This document shows positions 16,308-25,772 of a stretch of 64,000 nucleotides of DNA, in pieces. Each line of letters opens with the position of its first letter. Position 1 is the stretch's first letter. Under the pieces are notes generated by a model. It made no database searches. It saw nothing but the letters and a program-made list of their open reading frames with translations, and had not been told where the DNA came from. Source of the stretch: Marinomonas transparens (lineage in GTDB: Bacteria; Pseudomonadota; Gammaproteobacteria; Pseudomonadales; Marinomonadaceae); NCBI RefSeq assembly GCF_016463975.1, contig NZ_JAEMNX010000012.1, positions 62,001-126,000 on the forward strand, written 5' to 3'. A program made the position numbers and the translations under genes.

Positions 16308-18749
16308 ATGAGCAATGACGAACAATACATAGAAGAGCAAGACGAGCAGTCGGTTTTATCAGAAGACGATAATGTGGTTATTAGTGACCCAAAAGCCTTA
16401 GCTTTACCCGATGATATCTTACCTGACATTTTATTTGTTTTGCCTATTTCCAGTCGTCCGTTTTTTCCTGCACAAGTCCAGCCAGTCATGGTGGATGCAG
16501 ATCCATGGGAAGATACTTTAGAGCGTATCGCAGAGCATCCTCAGGCTGCGGTTGGTTTGGTATATGCTGATAAGTCTGCAGAAAAAGAGATTCCGACGGT
16601 AGATTCTTTTCGTTCTATTGGTTGTGTTGCACGAGTCCATAAGGCAGAAAAGCAAAACGAAAAACTGACCTTTTTAGCACAAGGGGTGAAACGTTTTGAA
16701 GTGGTGGAGTGGTTGAGTGAAACGGCACCTTATCGAGCTCGTGTTCGTTATATTAATGATTCGAAGAAAAATGATGACGAGTCTAAAGCCTATGCCATTG
16801 CGATTCTTGATGCGATTAAAGAGTTAATTCGTCTAAATCCATTATTTAGTGAAGATTTGCGCCAGTACTTAGGGCGTTTTTCTTTTAATGAGCCGGGGTT
16901 GTTGTCTGATTTTGCTGCATCGATTACGTCTGCGGAGGCGGATGAATTGTATGAGGTGCTTGAAACTGCATCAGTGAAAACGCGTATGCATCTGGCGTTA
17001 ACATTGCTAAAAAAAGAGTTAGAAATTGCCCGCTTACAGAATGAAATTAGCGCGGAAGTGAATGATAAGATCAGCCAGCACCAGCGAGAATTTTTTCTCA
17101 AAGAACAGTTAAAGGTGATTCAGAAAGAGCTGGGGATTTCGAAAGATGATAGAACCTCAGATGTTGAAACGTTTGAAGCTCGTCTGAAGGGGAAAACAGT
17201 ACCTGAAGCTGTGATGGACAAGGTTCAAGAAGAACTGCATAAGTTAAGCATTCTTGAAACCGGATCTCCTGAATATGGTGTGACCCGTAATTACCTTGAT
17301 TGGGCGACTTCTTTACCTTGGGGTGTACATTCTGAGGACAATTTAGATATTACATTAGCGCGGGAAGTACTTGAGTCTCATCATGCTGGTCTTGGTGATA
17401 TCAAAGATCGCATTATCGAATTTTTAGCGTTAGGTGCACATCGCGGTGAAATGGGGGGATCCATTTTGCTCTTAGTGGGGCCCCCGGGAGTGGGCAAAAC
17501 GTCGATTGGTAAGTCCATTGCGGAATCATTAAATCGCAAGTTCTACCGATTTAGTTTAGGTGGGATGCGTGATGAGGCTGAAATTAAAGGCCATCGCCGT
17601 ACCTATGTTGGGGCTTTGCCGGGTAAGTTTGTCCAAGCCTTAAAGGACGTTGAAGTGGAAAACCCTGTCATTATGTTGGATGAAGTGGATAAAATCGGTT
17701 CCTCTTTCCATGGTGATCCTGCTTCTTCTTTATTGGAAGCATTAGATCCAGAGCAAAATAGTGAATTCTTAGATCATTATTTGGATATGCGAGTAGATTT
17801 ATCCAAGGCTTTGTTTGTGTGCACGGCCAACCAGTTGGATACCATTCCTGGGCCATTATTAGATCGAATGGATGTGATTCGCCTATCAGGATATATCGGC
17901 GATGAAAAACTGGCGATTGCTAAGCAGCACCTTTGGCCTAAATTATTAAAGAAAAACAAGCTACTTAAAAAGCAGTTAAATATTACAGATGCTGCACTTC
18001 GTCACATTATTGAGCATTATGCCCGTGAAGCGGGCGTTCGTGGACTCGATAAGTTGTTACAAAAAATACTTAGGAAATCTGTTGTTGAACTGCTTACGGG
18101 ACAAAAAGAACAGATCAATGTGGGCATTAGAGATGTTGAAACCCTATTGGGAATGCCTTATTTCCGACCAGAAAAAACCTTGCAAGGTGTTGGCGTAGTG
18201 ACCGGCTTGGCTTGGACTTCCATGGGAGGCGCGACCTTACCGATTGAAGCAAATAGAGTACATGAGCTCACTCGTGGTTTGAAGTTAACCGGTAAGCTGG
18301 GGGATGTGATGAAAGAGTCGGCTGAAATAGCTTATTCTTATGTGTTTTCTCATACCAAGAGCTATCAGAAAACACCGGAGTTCTTTGATAAATGTTTAGT
18401 GCATTTACATGTTCCAGAAGGGGCGACTCCTAAGGATGGGCCTAGTGCAGGTGTGACCATGGCAACGGCTTTGATGTCTTTAGCAAGAGGGGAGCCTGTT
18501 CGTAAGGGCCTAGCAATGACAGGGGAGCTAACTTTAACAGGGCAGGTATTGGCTGTTGGAGGAATTCGAGAGAAGATCATCGCCGCGAAGCGCAGCAAAA
18601 TTAGCGAGGTGATTTTGCCTGAACCGAATCGGCGAGACTTTGAAGAGCTTCCTGACTCTGTCAAAGAAGGCATGACAGTGCATTTTGCCGAGCGCTTTAC
18701 TGATGTGGAGAAGGTGGTGTTTAACCGGGGGGGTAATGATCTACATTAG
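16308..18749 (+). CDS. lon: Lon protease, second-type (LonH/AsrA-like)
   Basis: An 813-residue ATP-dependent Lon protease. An acidic N-terminal tail precedes the LON substrate domain (from about residue 45, with a SSRPFFPAQVQPV segment), then a coiled coil, the AAA+ module with Walker A GPPGVGKT (about residue 390) and LDEVDKI, and the protease domain. Catalytic Ser (about 712, PKDGPSAGVTM) and Lys (about 755, GGIREKIIAA) are present. The FFPAQV segment and the location away from clpX and hupB resemble the second Lon of Pseudomonas (AsrA) rather than classical Lon. It degrades misfolded or regulatory proteins in the cytoplasm. Confidence 0.93.
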   Translation: MSNDEQYIEEQDEQSVLSEDDNVVISDPKALALPDDILPDILFVLPISSRPFFPAQVQPVMVDADPWEDTLERIAEHPQAAVGLVYADKSAEKEIPTVDSFRSIGCVARVHKAEKQNEKLTFLAQGVKRFEVVEWLSETAPYRARVRYINDSKKNDDESKAYAIAILDAIKELIRLNPLFSEDLRQYLGRFSFNEPGLLSDFAASITSAEADELYEVLETASVKTRMHLALTLLKKELEIARLQNEISAEVNDKISQHQREFFLKEQLKVIQKELGISKDDRTSDVETFEARLKGKTVPEAVMDKVQEELHKLSILETGSPEYGVTRNYLDWATSLPWGVHSEDNLDITLAREVLESHHAGLGDIKDRIIEFLALGAHRGEMGGSILLLVGPPGVGKTSIGKSIAESLNRKFYRFSLGGMRDEAEIKGHRRTYVGALPGKFVQALKDVEVENPVIMLDEVDKIGSSFHGDPASSLLEALDPEQNSEFLDHYLDMRVDLSKALFVCTANQLDTIPGPLLDRMDVIRLSGYIGDEKLAIAKQHLWPKLLKKNKLLKKQLNITDAALRHIIEHYAREAGVRGLDKLLQKILRKSVVELLTGQKEQINVGIRDVETLLGMPYFRPEKTLQGVGVVTGLAWTSMGGATLPIEANRVHELTRGLKLTGKLGDVMKESAEIAYSYVFSHTKSYQKTPEFFDKCLVHLHVPEGATPKDGPSAGVTMATALMSLARGEPVRKGLAMTGELTLTGQVLAVGGIREKIIAAKRSKISEVILPEPNRRDFEELPDSVKEGMTVHFAERFTDVEKVVFNRGGNDLH

Positions 18750-18802
18750 ACATCTTAATAAAGTAGGCATTCTCTCAGCGGCTGATCCATGAGAAAATAA
18801 CT

Positions 18803-18836
18803 AGCTGGGCAAGTAAAACAACTTGTCCGGCTTTTT
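18803..18836 (+). terminator. Intrinsic terminator after lon
   Basis: A 12-base-pair stem with two G-U pairs (AGCTGGGCAAGT 18803-18814, ACTTGTCCGGCT 18821-18832) and a 6-base loop is followed by TTTTT. Confidence 0.85.
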
Positions 18837-18902
18837 ATTATCAGTAAGGGTAGGCCTAAAGTTGCTGTATCCTAGGTTGCTGCATCATTTTAGGGGAAAC
18901 CA

Positions 18903-20282
18903 ATGCCTACTCAGGCAAAACTTACGCAAGGTTCAACGTTTAGACATGTGGTGACCATGTCTTTCACCGGTGCACTAGGTTTGATGTGCATGTTTTTGGT
19001 GGATTTGGTTGATATGTTGTTTTTGTCCATGTTGGGCGAAAAGGAAGCGGTGGCTGCTGTGGGTTTTGCTAGCAGTATTTTGTTTTTTACGGTTTCTCTT
19101 AGCATTGCCATTTCTATTGCCGCAACGGCCTTGGTTTCAAGAGCCATTGGTGCTGGTGATGTTGCGTTAGCTAAACGTCGTGCTGTCAATGTCTTGGCCT
19201 TTGGTATTTTATTTTCTTCTCTGATCGTTTGGCTGCTTTGGCCGAATATTCCTCATATACTTTTATTCATTGGTGCTGAAGGTCGAACATTAGATTTAGC
19301 AACTGGGTATTTACAGATCTTGGTGCTTGGCATGCCAGCGGTGATGGTTGGCATGATAGGGTCAGGCATTATGCGCGCATTGGGTGATGCCCGACGCGCT
19401 ATGTATACCACCTTGGTTGGTGGGTTAGTGAACGCGGTACTTGACCCTATTTTCATTTTTGCATTCGGTTTGGGTGTGCAAGGTGCGGCAATTGCTTCTT
19501 TGCTAGCGCGTTTTTCTATGGTAGCGGTGTCCTATTATGGGGTGGTGCATATCCATAAAATGCTGGGCGAATTCGATCTGATGGACTTTTTAAAGGACCT
19601 ACCGTCCATTTCTGTGATTGCTATTCCTGCTATGTTAACCAACTTGTCCTCACCGTTAGCGAATGCCATTGTCATGGAACACACCTCGACTTTTGGGGAC
19701 GATGCCGTCGCCGCAGTGGCGATCATTGGGCGTATTATTCCTGTGGTATTTGGTGGTCTGTTTGCTTTATCTGGTGCGGTGGGTCCTATCCTTGGACAAA
19801 ACTATGGGGCGGGGCGCTTTGATCGTATGCATGGGGCCATCAGTAGTGCGGTGACTTATTCCTTCATTTATTGTCTGGTGTTATGCATTGGGCTTTATCA
19901 ACTGCAAGATTGCTTGGTGTCTGTGTTTAATGCCACAGAAGAAACGGCAGACTTGATTCGTTTTTTTGCGACTTATGTGTCTTTTAGCTTTTTCTTTCAG
20001 AGTTTGTTGTTTATCGCCATTGCGGTATTTAACAACTTGGGCAAGCCGCTGAACAGTACCTTGTTGAATTTTGGTCGTGCTACCTTGGGTACCTTGCCTT
20101 TGATTAGTTTATTTGCACTTTTTATGGGGGCAGAGGGGATACTTTTTGGGCAAGCTATTGGTTCCATCATTTTTGGTTGCTTGGGCTTCTATATGGCCCG
20201 AAACTATATTGCTGGGCTAGAACAAAAGGCAGCGGAAGAGATTATTCCGCTTGATGGCATTCGCTTCGATGAAGTTATTTAG
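18903..20282 (+). CDS. MATE-family efflux transporter
   Basis: A 459-residue MATE transporter with twelve predicted membrane helices in two similar halves. The N-terminal half has FTGALGLMCMFLVDLVDMLFLSMLGEKEAVAAVGF, and the second half has the repeat-like GRIIPVVFGGLFALSGAVGPILGQNYGAGRF. These pumps exchange drugs or metabolites for Na+ or H+ at the inner membrane. A GGGGAA ribosome site precedes the ATG. The stop codon overlaps the convergent tlyA gene by 8 bases. Confidence 0.92.
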   Translation: MPTQAKLTQGSTFRHVVTMSFTGALGLMCMFLVDLVDMLFLSMLGEKEAVAAVGFASSILFFTVSLSIAISIAATALVSRAIGAGDVALAKRRAVNVLAFGILFSSLIVWLLWPNIPHILLFIGAEGRTLDLATGYLQILVLGMPAVMVGMIGSGIMRALGDARRAMYTTLVGGLVNAVLDPIFIFAFGLGVQGAAIASLLARFSMVAVSYYGVVHIHKMLGEFDLMDFLKDLPSISVIAIPAMLTNLSSPLANAIVMEHTSTFGDDAVAAVAIIGRIIPVVFGGLFALSGAVGPILGQNYGAGRFDRMHGAISSAVTYSFIYCLVLCIGLYQLQDCLVSVFNATEETADLIRFFATYVSFSFFFQSLLFIAIAVFNNLGKPLNSTLLNFGRATLGTLPLISLFALFMGAEGILFGQAIGSIIFGCLGFYMARNYIAGLEQKAAEEIIPLDGIRFDEVI

Positions 20283-21039
20283 CGTCGCGTATTGCCCATA
20301 ATAAAAATTCTTGGTTGCCATCTCCGCCTTTGATTGGGCTTTCAATGTAGCATTGGGTTTTGAAACCGAGCTTCTGCACAAAGTCTTGCATTTCTTGGGC
20401 TAGTTGCGTTATTCGCTGTACGTCTTTGACGATCCCACCTTTGCCAATAAAGTCTTTGCCTACTTCAAACTGGGGTTTTACTAGGGTAATCAGGTGTCCT
20501 TGCTTAGCTAATAGTGCTGGTAATTGGGGTAATATCTTAGTTTGCGAAATAAAAGAAACGTCCATTACGACAAGGTCAAAACCTTGTTCTGGAAAGTGAT
20601 CATTTAGATCTGCTATGGTGAGATTTCTTGCATTTATTCCTTCAAGGCAAGTGACATTAGGGTGTTTGCGTAATCTGCTATCTAGCTGATCGTGGCCTAC
20701 TTCAATACCAATGACATTGGCTGCACCATGTTGCAAAGCACAATCGGTAAAGCCGCCTGTCGATTGACCGACATCGAGTACTTGAAAGCCAGTAATATCG
20801 AGTTTAGTGTGCTGTAGGGCGCCTTCTAGCTTTAATGCACCGCGGGATACATATTTATCTGCCTCGGTTTTTTCTATTTTCAGCTCGCAATTAGAATCGA
20901 TTTTTAGGCTCGGCTTTTTGGCATTTAGCCATTTCTGATCTTGTTTATAACTTACTCGTCCTTCATTAATAAAGCTCTGTGCCTGAGCTCGAGATTTGGC
21001 AAGGCCTTGTTCCGTTAGAATAATATCGATACGAATCAT
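20275..21039 (-). CDS. tlyA: TlyA-family rRNA 2'-O-methyltransferase
   Basis: A 254-residue TlyA/hemolysin-A protein. An N-terminal S4 RNA-binding domain (residues 1-60, IDIILTEQGLAKSRAQAQSF) is followed by an FtsJ-type methyltransferase domain with the SAM motif VLDVGQSTGGFTDCAL and the VMDVSFIS motif. Family members methylate 2'-OH of cytidines in 16S and/or 23S rRNA; which position applies here is not shown. The length is close to other TlyA proteins. It is convergent with, and overlaps, the MATE gene by 8 bases. Confidence 0.9.
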   Translation of the reverse strand: MIRIDIILTEQGLAKSRAQAQSFINEGRVSYKQDQKWLNAKKPSLKIDSNCELKIEKTEADKYVSRGALKLEGALQHTKLDITGFQVLDVGQSTGGFTDCALQHGAANVIGIEVGHDQLDSRLRKHPNVTCLEGINARNLTIADLNDHFPEQGFDLVVMDVSFISQTKILPQLPALLAKQGHLITLVKPQFEVGKDFIGKGGIVKDVQRITQLAQEMQDFVQKLGFKTQCYIESPIKGGDGNQEFLLWAIRDAK

Positions 21040-21165
21040 GGAAAACTCAACTAAGCTATAAGAATAATCGCATCATATTAGCAAAAATCTATGTTGCTAA
21101 GTAGGTTTGGCAAGATGGTGAAACGATTATCTTTGTAACGATAGAATCATGGTTGAGGAATATTT

Positions 21166-22005
21166 GTGTTATTAAAAACTCTCATTAGTGCAAATGAATT
21201 AAATACCTTACTCGAACAGTCTAATGTGGTTGTATTAGATTGTCGGTTTTATTTAACAGATCACAGCAAGGGTCAGTCAGAATACGACAAGGGACATATA
21301 CCAAGTGCTATATTTGTCGATGTTCATCGTCAGTTGGCGAGTGAAGAAACAGAGTTGAGTGGGCGTCATCCTTTACCAGATGAGTTGATATTTTCTCAGC
21401 AGCTACAAAATTGGGGTATCACTTCATCGACTCAAGTTGTGGTCTATGACGATATGGGTGGCGCTATTGCCGCTCGTGCATGGTGGATGCTTATACAGCA
21501 AGACATTGATGTTCGTGTCTTGGATGGTGGTTTTCCTGCTTGGGTAAGAGAGGGTTTTACTGTTTCAACACAAGTGAATACCGTGACTCCGGCTGAGCAG
21601 CAACTGACAGTCTCTTTTCCTTGGGAAGTGAGCGAGCAAATGGTGGTTGAAAACTTTGAAACAAATCAGTTTCAATTGGTGGATTCCAGACCTTTAGACA
21701 GATTCAATGGCGAAAACGAAACCATCGACCCTGTCGCTGGACATATTCCCGGAGCCATTAGTCGACCCTTTATTGCAAATTTAGACCCAGAAGGGTGTTT
21801 TAAGCCTTCAGAGCAGTTGCATGTGGAATGGCTGGATTGGTTAATTGATAGTCATGCTTTTGTTTATTACTGTGGTTCCGGTGTGACGGCCTGTCACAAT
21901 GTATTGGCGCTTAATCATGCCGGTATAGAAGCCAAACGCGTCTATGTGGGCTCTTGGAGCCAATGGGCGAAGCGCATGTTACGAGCAGCAAAGGATGAGG
22001 TATAA
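21166..22005 (+). CDS. sseA: 3-mercaptopyruvate sulfurtransferase
   Basis: A 279-residue two-domain rhodanese protein. The inactive N-terminal rhodanese domain covers about residues 1-140; the catalytic one has the loop CGSGVTAC near residue 238, the form typical of mercaptopyruvate sulfurtransferase rather than thiosulfate rhodanese (CRxGxT). It moves sulfur from 3-mercaptopyruvate to a thiol acceptor. The length equals E. coli SseA (281). The start is GTG. Confidence 0.9.
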   Translation: MLLKTLISANELNTLLEQSNVVVLDCRFYLTDHSKGQSEYDKGHIPSAIFVDVHRQLASEETELSGRHPLPDELIFSQQLQNWGITSSTQVVVYDDMGGAIAARAWWMLIQQDIDVRVLDGGFPAWVREGFTVSTQVNTVTPAEQQLTVSFPWEVSEQMVVENFETNQFQLVDSRPLDRFNGENETIDPVAGHIPGAISRPFIANLDPEGCFKPSEQLHVEWLDWLIDSHAFVYYCGSGVTACHNVLALNHAGIEAKRVYVGSWSQWAKRMLRAAKDEV

Positions 22006-22023
22006 ATTAAACACATATAATAC

Positions 22024-22053
22024 GCCCCTTCTTTATATGGAAAAGTAAGGGGC
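22024..22053 (+). terminator. Weak possible terminator between sseA and a small gene
   Basis: GCCCCTT (22024-22030) pairs with AAGGGGC (22047-22053) in a 7-base-pair stem. No U-run follows, so termination is uncertain. Confidence 0.3.
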
Positions 22054-22071
22054 TAGATCGCTAAACGAACT

Positions 22072-22389
22072 TCATTTTGGTGTAACGCCGGCCATAAAAA
22101 TTTGAACTTGCTGGTGGTTATCTCCCCAGATATGAGATTTGATCGACAGAAGGAGCTTTTCTGCCTCCTTTAAAGTAACAATACCGTCTTTTAATTTGAT
22201 ACCTATGCCTTCTTGCGTGAAGAAAAAGTGCCATGTGTGTCCATCAATTAACGCCTCACCTTCGCCATTGTGGTAGCTGACCTGTTTAAACGAATAGTCA
22301 CTAGGGATAAAGCTGGCTAGCTCTTGTCCTGCATCACCATAATTTAGATCCGGAATATAGCCTTGTCGATCAACGAGTTCAAACTTCAT
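22072..22389 (-). CDS. Hypothetical small soluble protein
   Basis: A 105-residue protein of unknown function, without signal peptide or membrane segment. It contains an aromatic/His stretch DGHTWHFFFTQEG near the middle and ends in DNHQQVQIFMAGVTPK. A strong AAGGAG ribosome site eight bases before the ATG supports real translation. It stands alone between sseA (convergent) and ugd (divergent). I do not recognise a family and suggest no function. Confidence 0.7.
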   Translation of the reverse strand: MKFELVDRQGYIPDLNYGDAGQELASFIPSDYSFKQVSYHNGEGEALIDGHTWHFFFTQEGIGIKLKDGIVTLKEAEKLLLSIKSHIWGDNHQQVQIFMAGVTPK

Positions 22390-22560
22390 ATAGAGCTCCT
22401 TTTTTATTTAGATTAGCTCGTATGTAGACGCTTTGCCTACTTTTTCATTGATACCACAAAAAAGCGGCTTAGACTGTCTTTTATTCTATTACTCGCTGTA
22501 AAATAGCAAGGATAAAACAGACCTAAAGGTTTGTTTTCACTTTTAAGTAAAGGAATAAAA

Positions 22561-23730
22561 ATGAAAATAGCTGTGGCAGGTACTGGGTATGTGGGGATTT
22601 CTAATGCTCTTCTATTGGCAAAGTACAATCAAGTCGTTGCTTTAGACATTATCTCTGAGAAAGTTGAGATGTTGAATAACAAACAGTCGCCAATTGAAGA
22701 TGTTGATATAGAGCGCTATTTGGCAGAAGAAACACTGAACTTTACTGCAACACTCGATAAAGAAGAAGCTTATCTCGGTGCTGATTATGTTATTATCGCG
22801 ACTCCAACGGACTATGACCCAAGTACGAATTACTTTAATACTCGCCATGTCGAGTCTGTCATTGAGGATGTCATTCGTATTAACCCCAATGCAGTGATGG
22901 TCGTAAAGTCGACGGTTCCTGTTGGCTTTACTCGATCCGCCAGTGAACGCTTTCAAACTAATAACCTTTTGTTTTCTCCCGAGTTTCTTCGTGAAGGAAA
23001 AGCGTTACATGATAATTTATACCCTTCTCGTATTATTGTTGGCGAACAGTCAGAGCGAGCGGAAATATTTGCAAACTTGTTGAGGCAGGGGGCTCAAAAA
23101 GAAGATATCGAGGTATTGTTTACTGGCGCAACTGAGGCTGAAGCTATTAAGCTGTTTGCGAATACTTACTTGGCAATGCGTGTTGCATTCTTTAATGAAT
23201 TGGATAGTTATGCTGAATCTCATCGTTTAGATAGTAAGCAGATTATCAATGGCGTTAGTCTTGATCCTCGTATTGGCAGTCATTATAACAACCCGTCTTT
23301 TGGGTATGGGGGGTATTGCTTGCCAAAAGACACTAAACAGTTACTCGCTAATTACGATAAGGTCCCTAATAATTTGGTTCGAGCGATTGTTGATGCTAAT
23401 GCGACACGTAAGGACTTTGTTGCCGATGCAATCTTAAAGCGTAGCCCTAAAGTGGTTGGTATTTATCGATTAGTTATGAAAGTTGGTTCGGATAATTTTC
23501 GGGCTTCGGCCATTCAAGGCGTAATGAAAAGAATTAAAGCAAAGGGCATTGAAGTGGTCGTTTATGAACCCGCTCTTGAGCAGGCTGACTTTTTTAATTC
23601 TAGGGTCATTAAAGACTTAAATGAGTTTAAAACTATTTCAGATGTGATTGTTGCTAACCGAGTGACAAATGATATATCAGATATGGGCGAAAAAGTGTAT
23701 ACGCGAGACCTATTTGGAGAAGACTCTTAG
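22561..23730 (+). CDS. ugd: UDP-glucose 6-dehydrogenase
   Basis: A 389-residue UDP-glucose dehydrogenase that makes UDP-glucuronate for LPS or capsule sugars. The NAD-binding motif is [14 protein letters not shown] at the N terminus, the central domain has the [26 protein letters not shown] helix, and the catalytic Cys lies in [12 protein letters not shown]. Length and sequence fit E. coli Ugd (388). ATG 22561 is chosen because AAAGGA precedes it and the Rossmann strand begins at once; an extension to 22531 adds nothing conserved. It lies 60 bases upstream of the sulfatase gene on the same strand. Confidence 0.94.
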   Translation: MKIAVAGTGYVGISNALLLAKYNQVVALDIISEKVEMLNNKQSPIEDVDIERYLAEETLNFTATLDKEEAYLGADYVIIATPTDYDPSTNYFNTRHVESVIEDVIRINPNAVMVVKSTVPVGFTRSASERFQTNNLLFSPEFLREGKALHDNLYPSRIIVGEQSERAEIFANLLRQGAQKEDIEVLFTGATEAEAIKLFANTYLAMRVAFFNELDSYAESHRLDSKQIINGVSLDPRIGSHYNNPSFGYGGYCLPKDTKQLLANYDKVPNNLVRAIVDANATRKDFVADAILKRSPKVVGIYRLVMKVGSDNFRASAIQGVMKRIKAKGIEVVVYEPALEQADFFNSRVIKDLNEFKTISDVIVANRVTNDISDMGEKVYTRDLFGEDS

Positions 23731-23790
23731 TATATATTTTAATGGGATGACAAAAAAATCAGATTTCAGATTTAAGGCTTAAGTAGAATT

Positions 23791-25626
23791 ATGACAATTA
23801 AAGGAAGGCTGTTTACCTACAGTTGGTTTTTATTAATAAATATTATCATTGTTACATTAATAGGCTTACGTTATTTTTATTTCCTTCCGGATACACCGTT
23901 TGAGTTCCTAGAGGTATCTTTCATTGCACTAAGCCTATTTTCACAAATGGCGCTTTTGTCGTTTATTATATATTTTTGTACTTTGCCTATTATTATTTTT
24001 CCAAATTACTTATTTCGTGTTCTTGTCGCTCTTGTTGCAACCATATCAATTACAGTTTTGGTTGTTGATACTTTTGTTTTTTCTCAATATAGGTTTCATT
24101 TAAATCAAGTTGTGTTGAAATTGGTATTGTCTGGTGATGTTGTTGACTTTACCTTTAGTTCATACGTGATGTTATTTGCGTTTTTGGCTGCCGTATTTTT
24201 TTTCCAACACTATCTACTTTTAGTTTTAGAGCATCGGCCATGGTTTGTCAGGAAGAAGATAGGTCGTAAGTTTTTAGCTTTAGCTATATGTTCTTTCTTT
24301 CTAAGTAATTTTCTTCATATATGGGCTGCTGCTAATGTCTATCAGCCTATTATGCTAGTTAAATCATATTTGCCTTTATTTCAACCAGCTACAGCTAATC
24401 GGTTTATGGCTAAGCATGGCTTGATTGATGAAGAGGCATTAGCAAGACAAAAAACCTTATCAACTAAAAATAAAAGTAATTTAAATTATCCTTTAAAGCA
24501 ACTGGAAGTGAACAATCAAATAAAACCCATCAATATATTATTTTTAGTTGTAGACTCATGGCGATATGACGCTTTTAACCCTGAGAATACTCCCAATCTG
24601 TGGGACTATGCGCAGAAGGGGAAAGTTTATGGAAATCATATCTCTACGGGAAACGCGACAAGAACCGGTATTTTTGGCCTTTTTTATGGCTTGCCCGGTA
24701 CTTATTGGCAGAGCGTTTTTTTGAATCGTAGATCACCTGTTTTCATGGATCGTCTTCAAGAGCTAAATTATCAGATAGGTACTTTTACTTCGGCAAGCCT
24801 CACCAACCCTGAATTTAATCAGACAATATTTTCAAAAGTACCTAATATTAGGTTGAGGTCTCAAGGTGATTCTCCAGCGCAAAGGGATGCAAATCTCACG
24901 GAAGATTGGGTTAAGTGGTATAGAGCTAGAGATCTAAGCCAACCTAGCTTTTCATTTTTATTTTATGATGCGCCCCATGGCTATGATTTTCCAGAAGGGT
25001 ACAGTAAAAAGTACGAACCCATGCTTGAAACGCTTAATTATCTGACACTCAATAATGATACTAACCCTGTTCCTTTTATGAATCGCTATAAAACTAGTGT
25101 GCGTTATGTTGATGATTTGGCTAAGAAAGTTTTTGATGAAATTAAATTGGCTGGAGATGAAAATAATACTTTAATTGTTATAACTGGTGATCATGCTCAA
25201 GAAATTAATGACAATAAGCTTAATTATTGGGGGCATAATAGTAATTTTACAGCGGCACAGGTTCATGTCCCGTTTGCTTTGGTTGGGCCAAAAATAACAC
25301 CTAATTTATTAGGTGAGAAAACTAAATTTACGAGTCATGAAGATGTGGTACCAACGATAATGAAAAACTATCTTGGTGTTTCAACTGGTATTGAGCAATA
25401 TTCAACAGGGGTAGATTTACTTTCAACAGTTAAGGAAGACAGGGATTGGGTGATGTCCTCTAGTTATTCAGCTTACTCTATGATTACAAAAGAGAGTATT
25501 TTAGAGGTCAAACCTAGTGGGCAATATCAACTAATGGATTTAACCAATAGAAGTATTGATGGGAAAGAGCCAAATTTCTCATATCTAAAAGATGTTTTAG
25601 AGAGAATTAGCCGATTTAATCAATAA
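23791..25626 (+). CDS. Membrane sulfatase-fold protein of the PbgA/YejM type
   Basis: A 611-residue protein with five N-terminal membrane helices (residues 10-185) like the DUF3413 part of E. coli PbgA/YejM/LapC, joined to a periplasmic sulfatase/alkaline-phosphatase fold (about 240-600). It carries VDTFVFSQYRFHLN in the membrane part and STGNATRTGIFGLFYGLPG in the globular part. Sulfatase metal-site candidates Asp255, Thr290, Asp467-His468 (GDH) and His482 (GHN) are all present; as I recall, E. coli PbgA lacks several of these. PbgA helps set LPS synthesis through LapB and LpxC. Codon use looks more AT-rich than the neighbours. Role here: envelope, exact function unproven. Confidence 0.8.
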   Translation: MTIKGRLFTYSWFLLINIIIVTLIGLRYFYFLPDTPFEFLEVSFIALSLFSQMALLSFIIYFCTLPIIIFPNYLFRVLVALVATISITVLVVDTFVFSQYRFHLNQVVLKLVLSGDVVDFTFSSYVMLFAFLAAVFFFQHYLLLVLEHRPWFVRKKIGRKFLALAICSFFLSNFLHIWAAANVYQPIMLVKSYLPLFQPATANRFMAKHGLIDEEALARQKTLSTKNKSNLNYPLKQLEVNNQIKPINILFLVVDSWRYDAFNPENTPNLWDYAQKGKVYGNHISTGNATRTGIFGLFYGLPGTYWQSVFLNRRSPVFMDRLQELNYQIGTFTSASLTNPEFNQTIFSKVPNIRLRSQGDSPAQRDANLTEDWVKWYRARDLSQPSFSFLFYDAPHGYDFPEGYSKKYEPMLETLNYLTLNNDTNPVPFMNRYKTSVRYVDDLAKKVFDEIKLAGDENNTLIVITGDHAQEINDNKLNYWGHNSNFTAAQVHVPFALVGPKITPNLLGEKTKFTSHEDVVPTIMKNYLGVSTGIEQYSTGVDLLSTVKEDRDWVMSSSYSAYSMITKESILEVKPSGQYQLMDLTNRSIDGKEPNFSYLKDVLERISRFNQ

Positions 25627-25772
25627 TATATGAAGGTACTAGGGAAGGTAAGAATAAGTCTACTAAGCCTTGAATGCCTATATGGATGTAGGCCATGAGG
25701 GCAATGTAGGAGTAATTTCCGGAGTCCAGAGGACTTGTTTGCACCTTTCTAAAGAACGATAAAAATGTTTTA

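Noticed and set aside
23791..25626. Horizontal transfer of the PbgA-like gene because of its AT-rich look
   Set aside because: The composition shift is only judged by eye, there is no mobile element or repeat at the borders, and the family is a normal envelope component.
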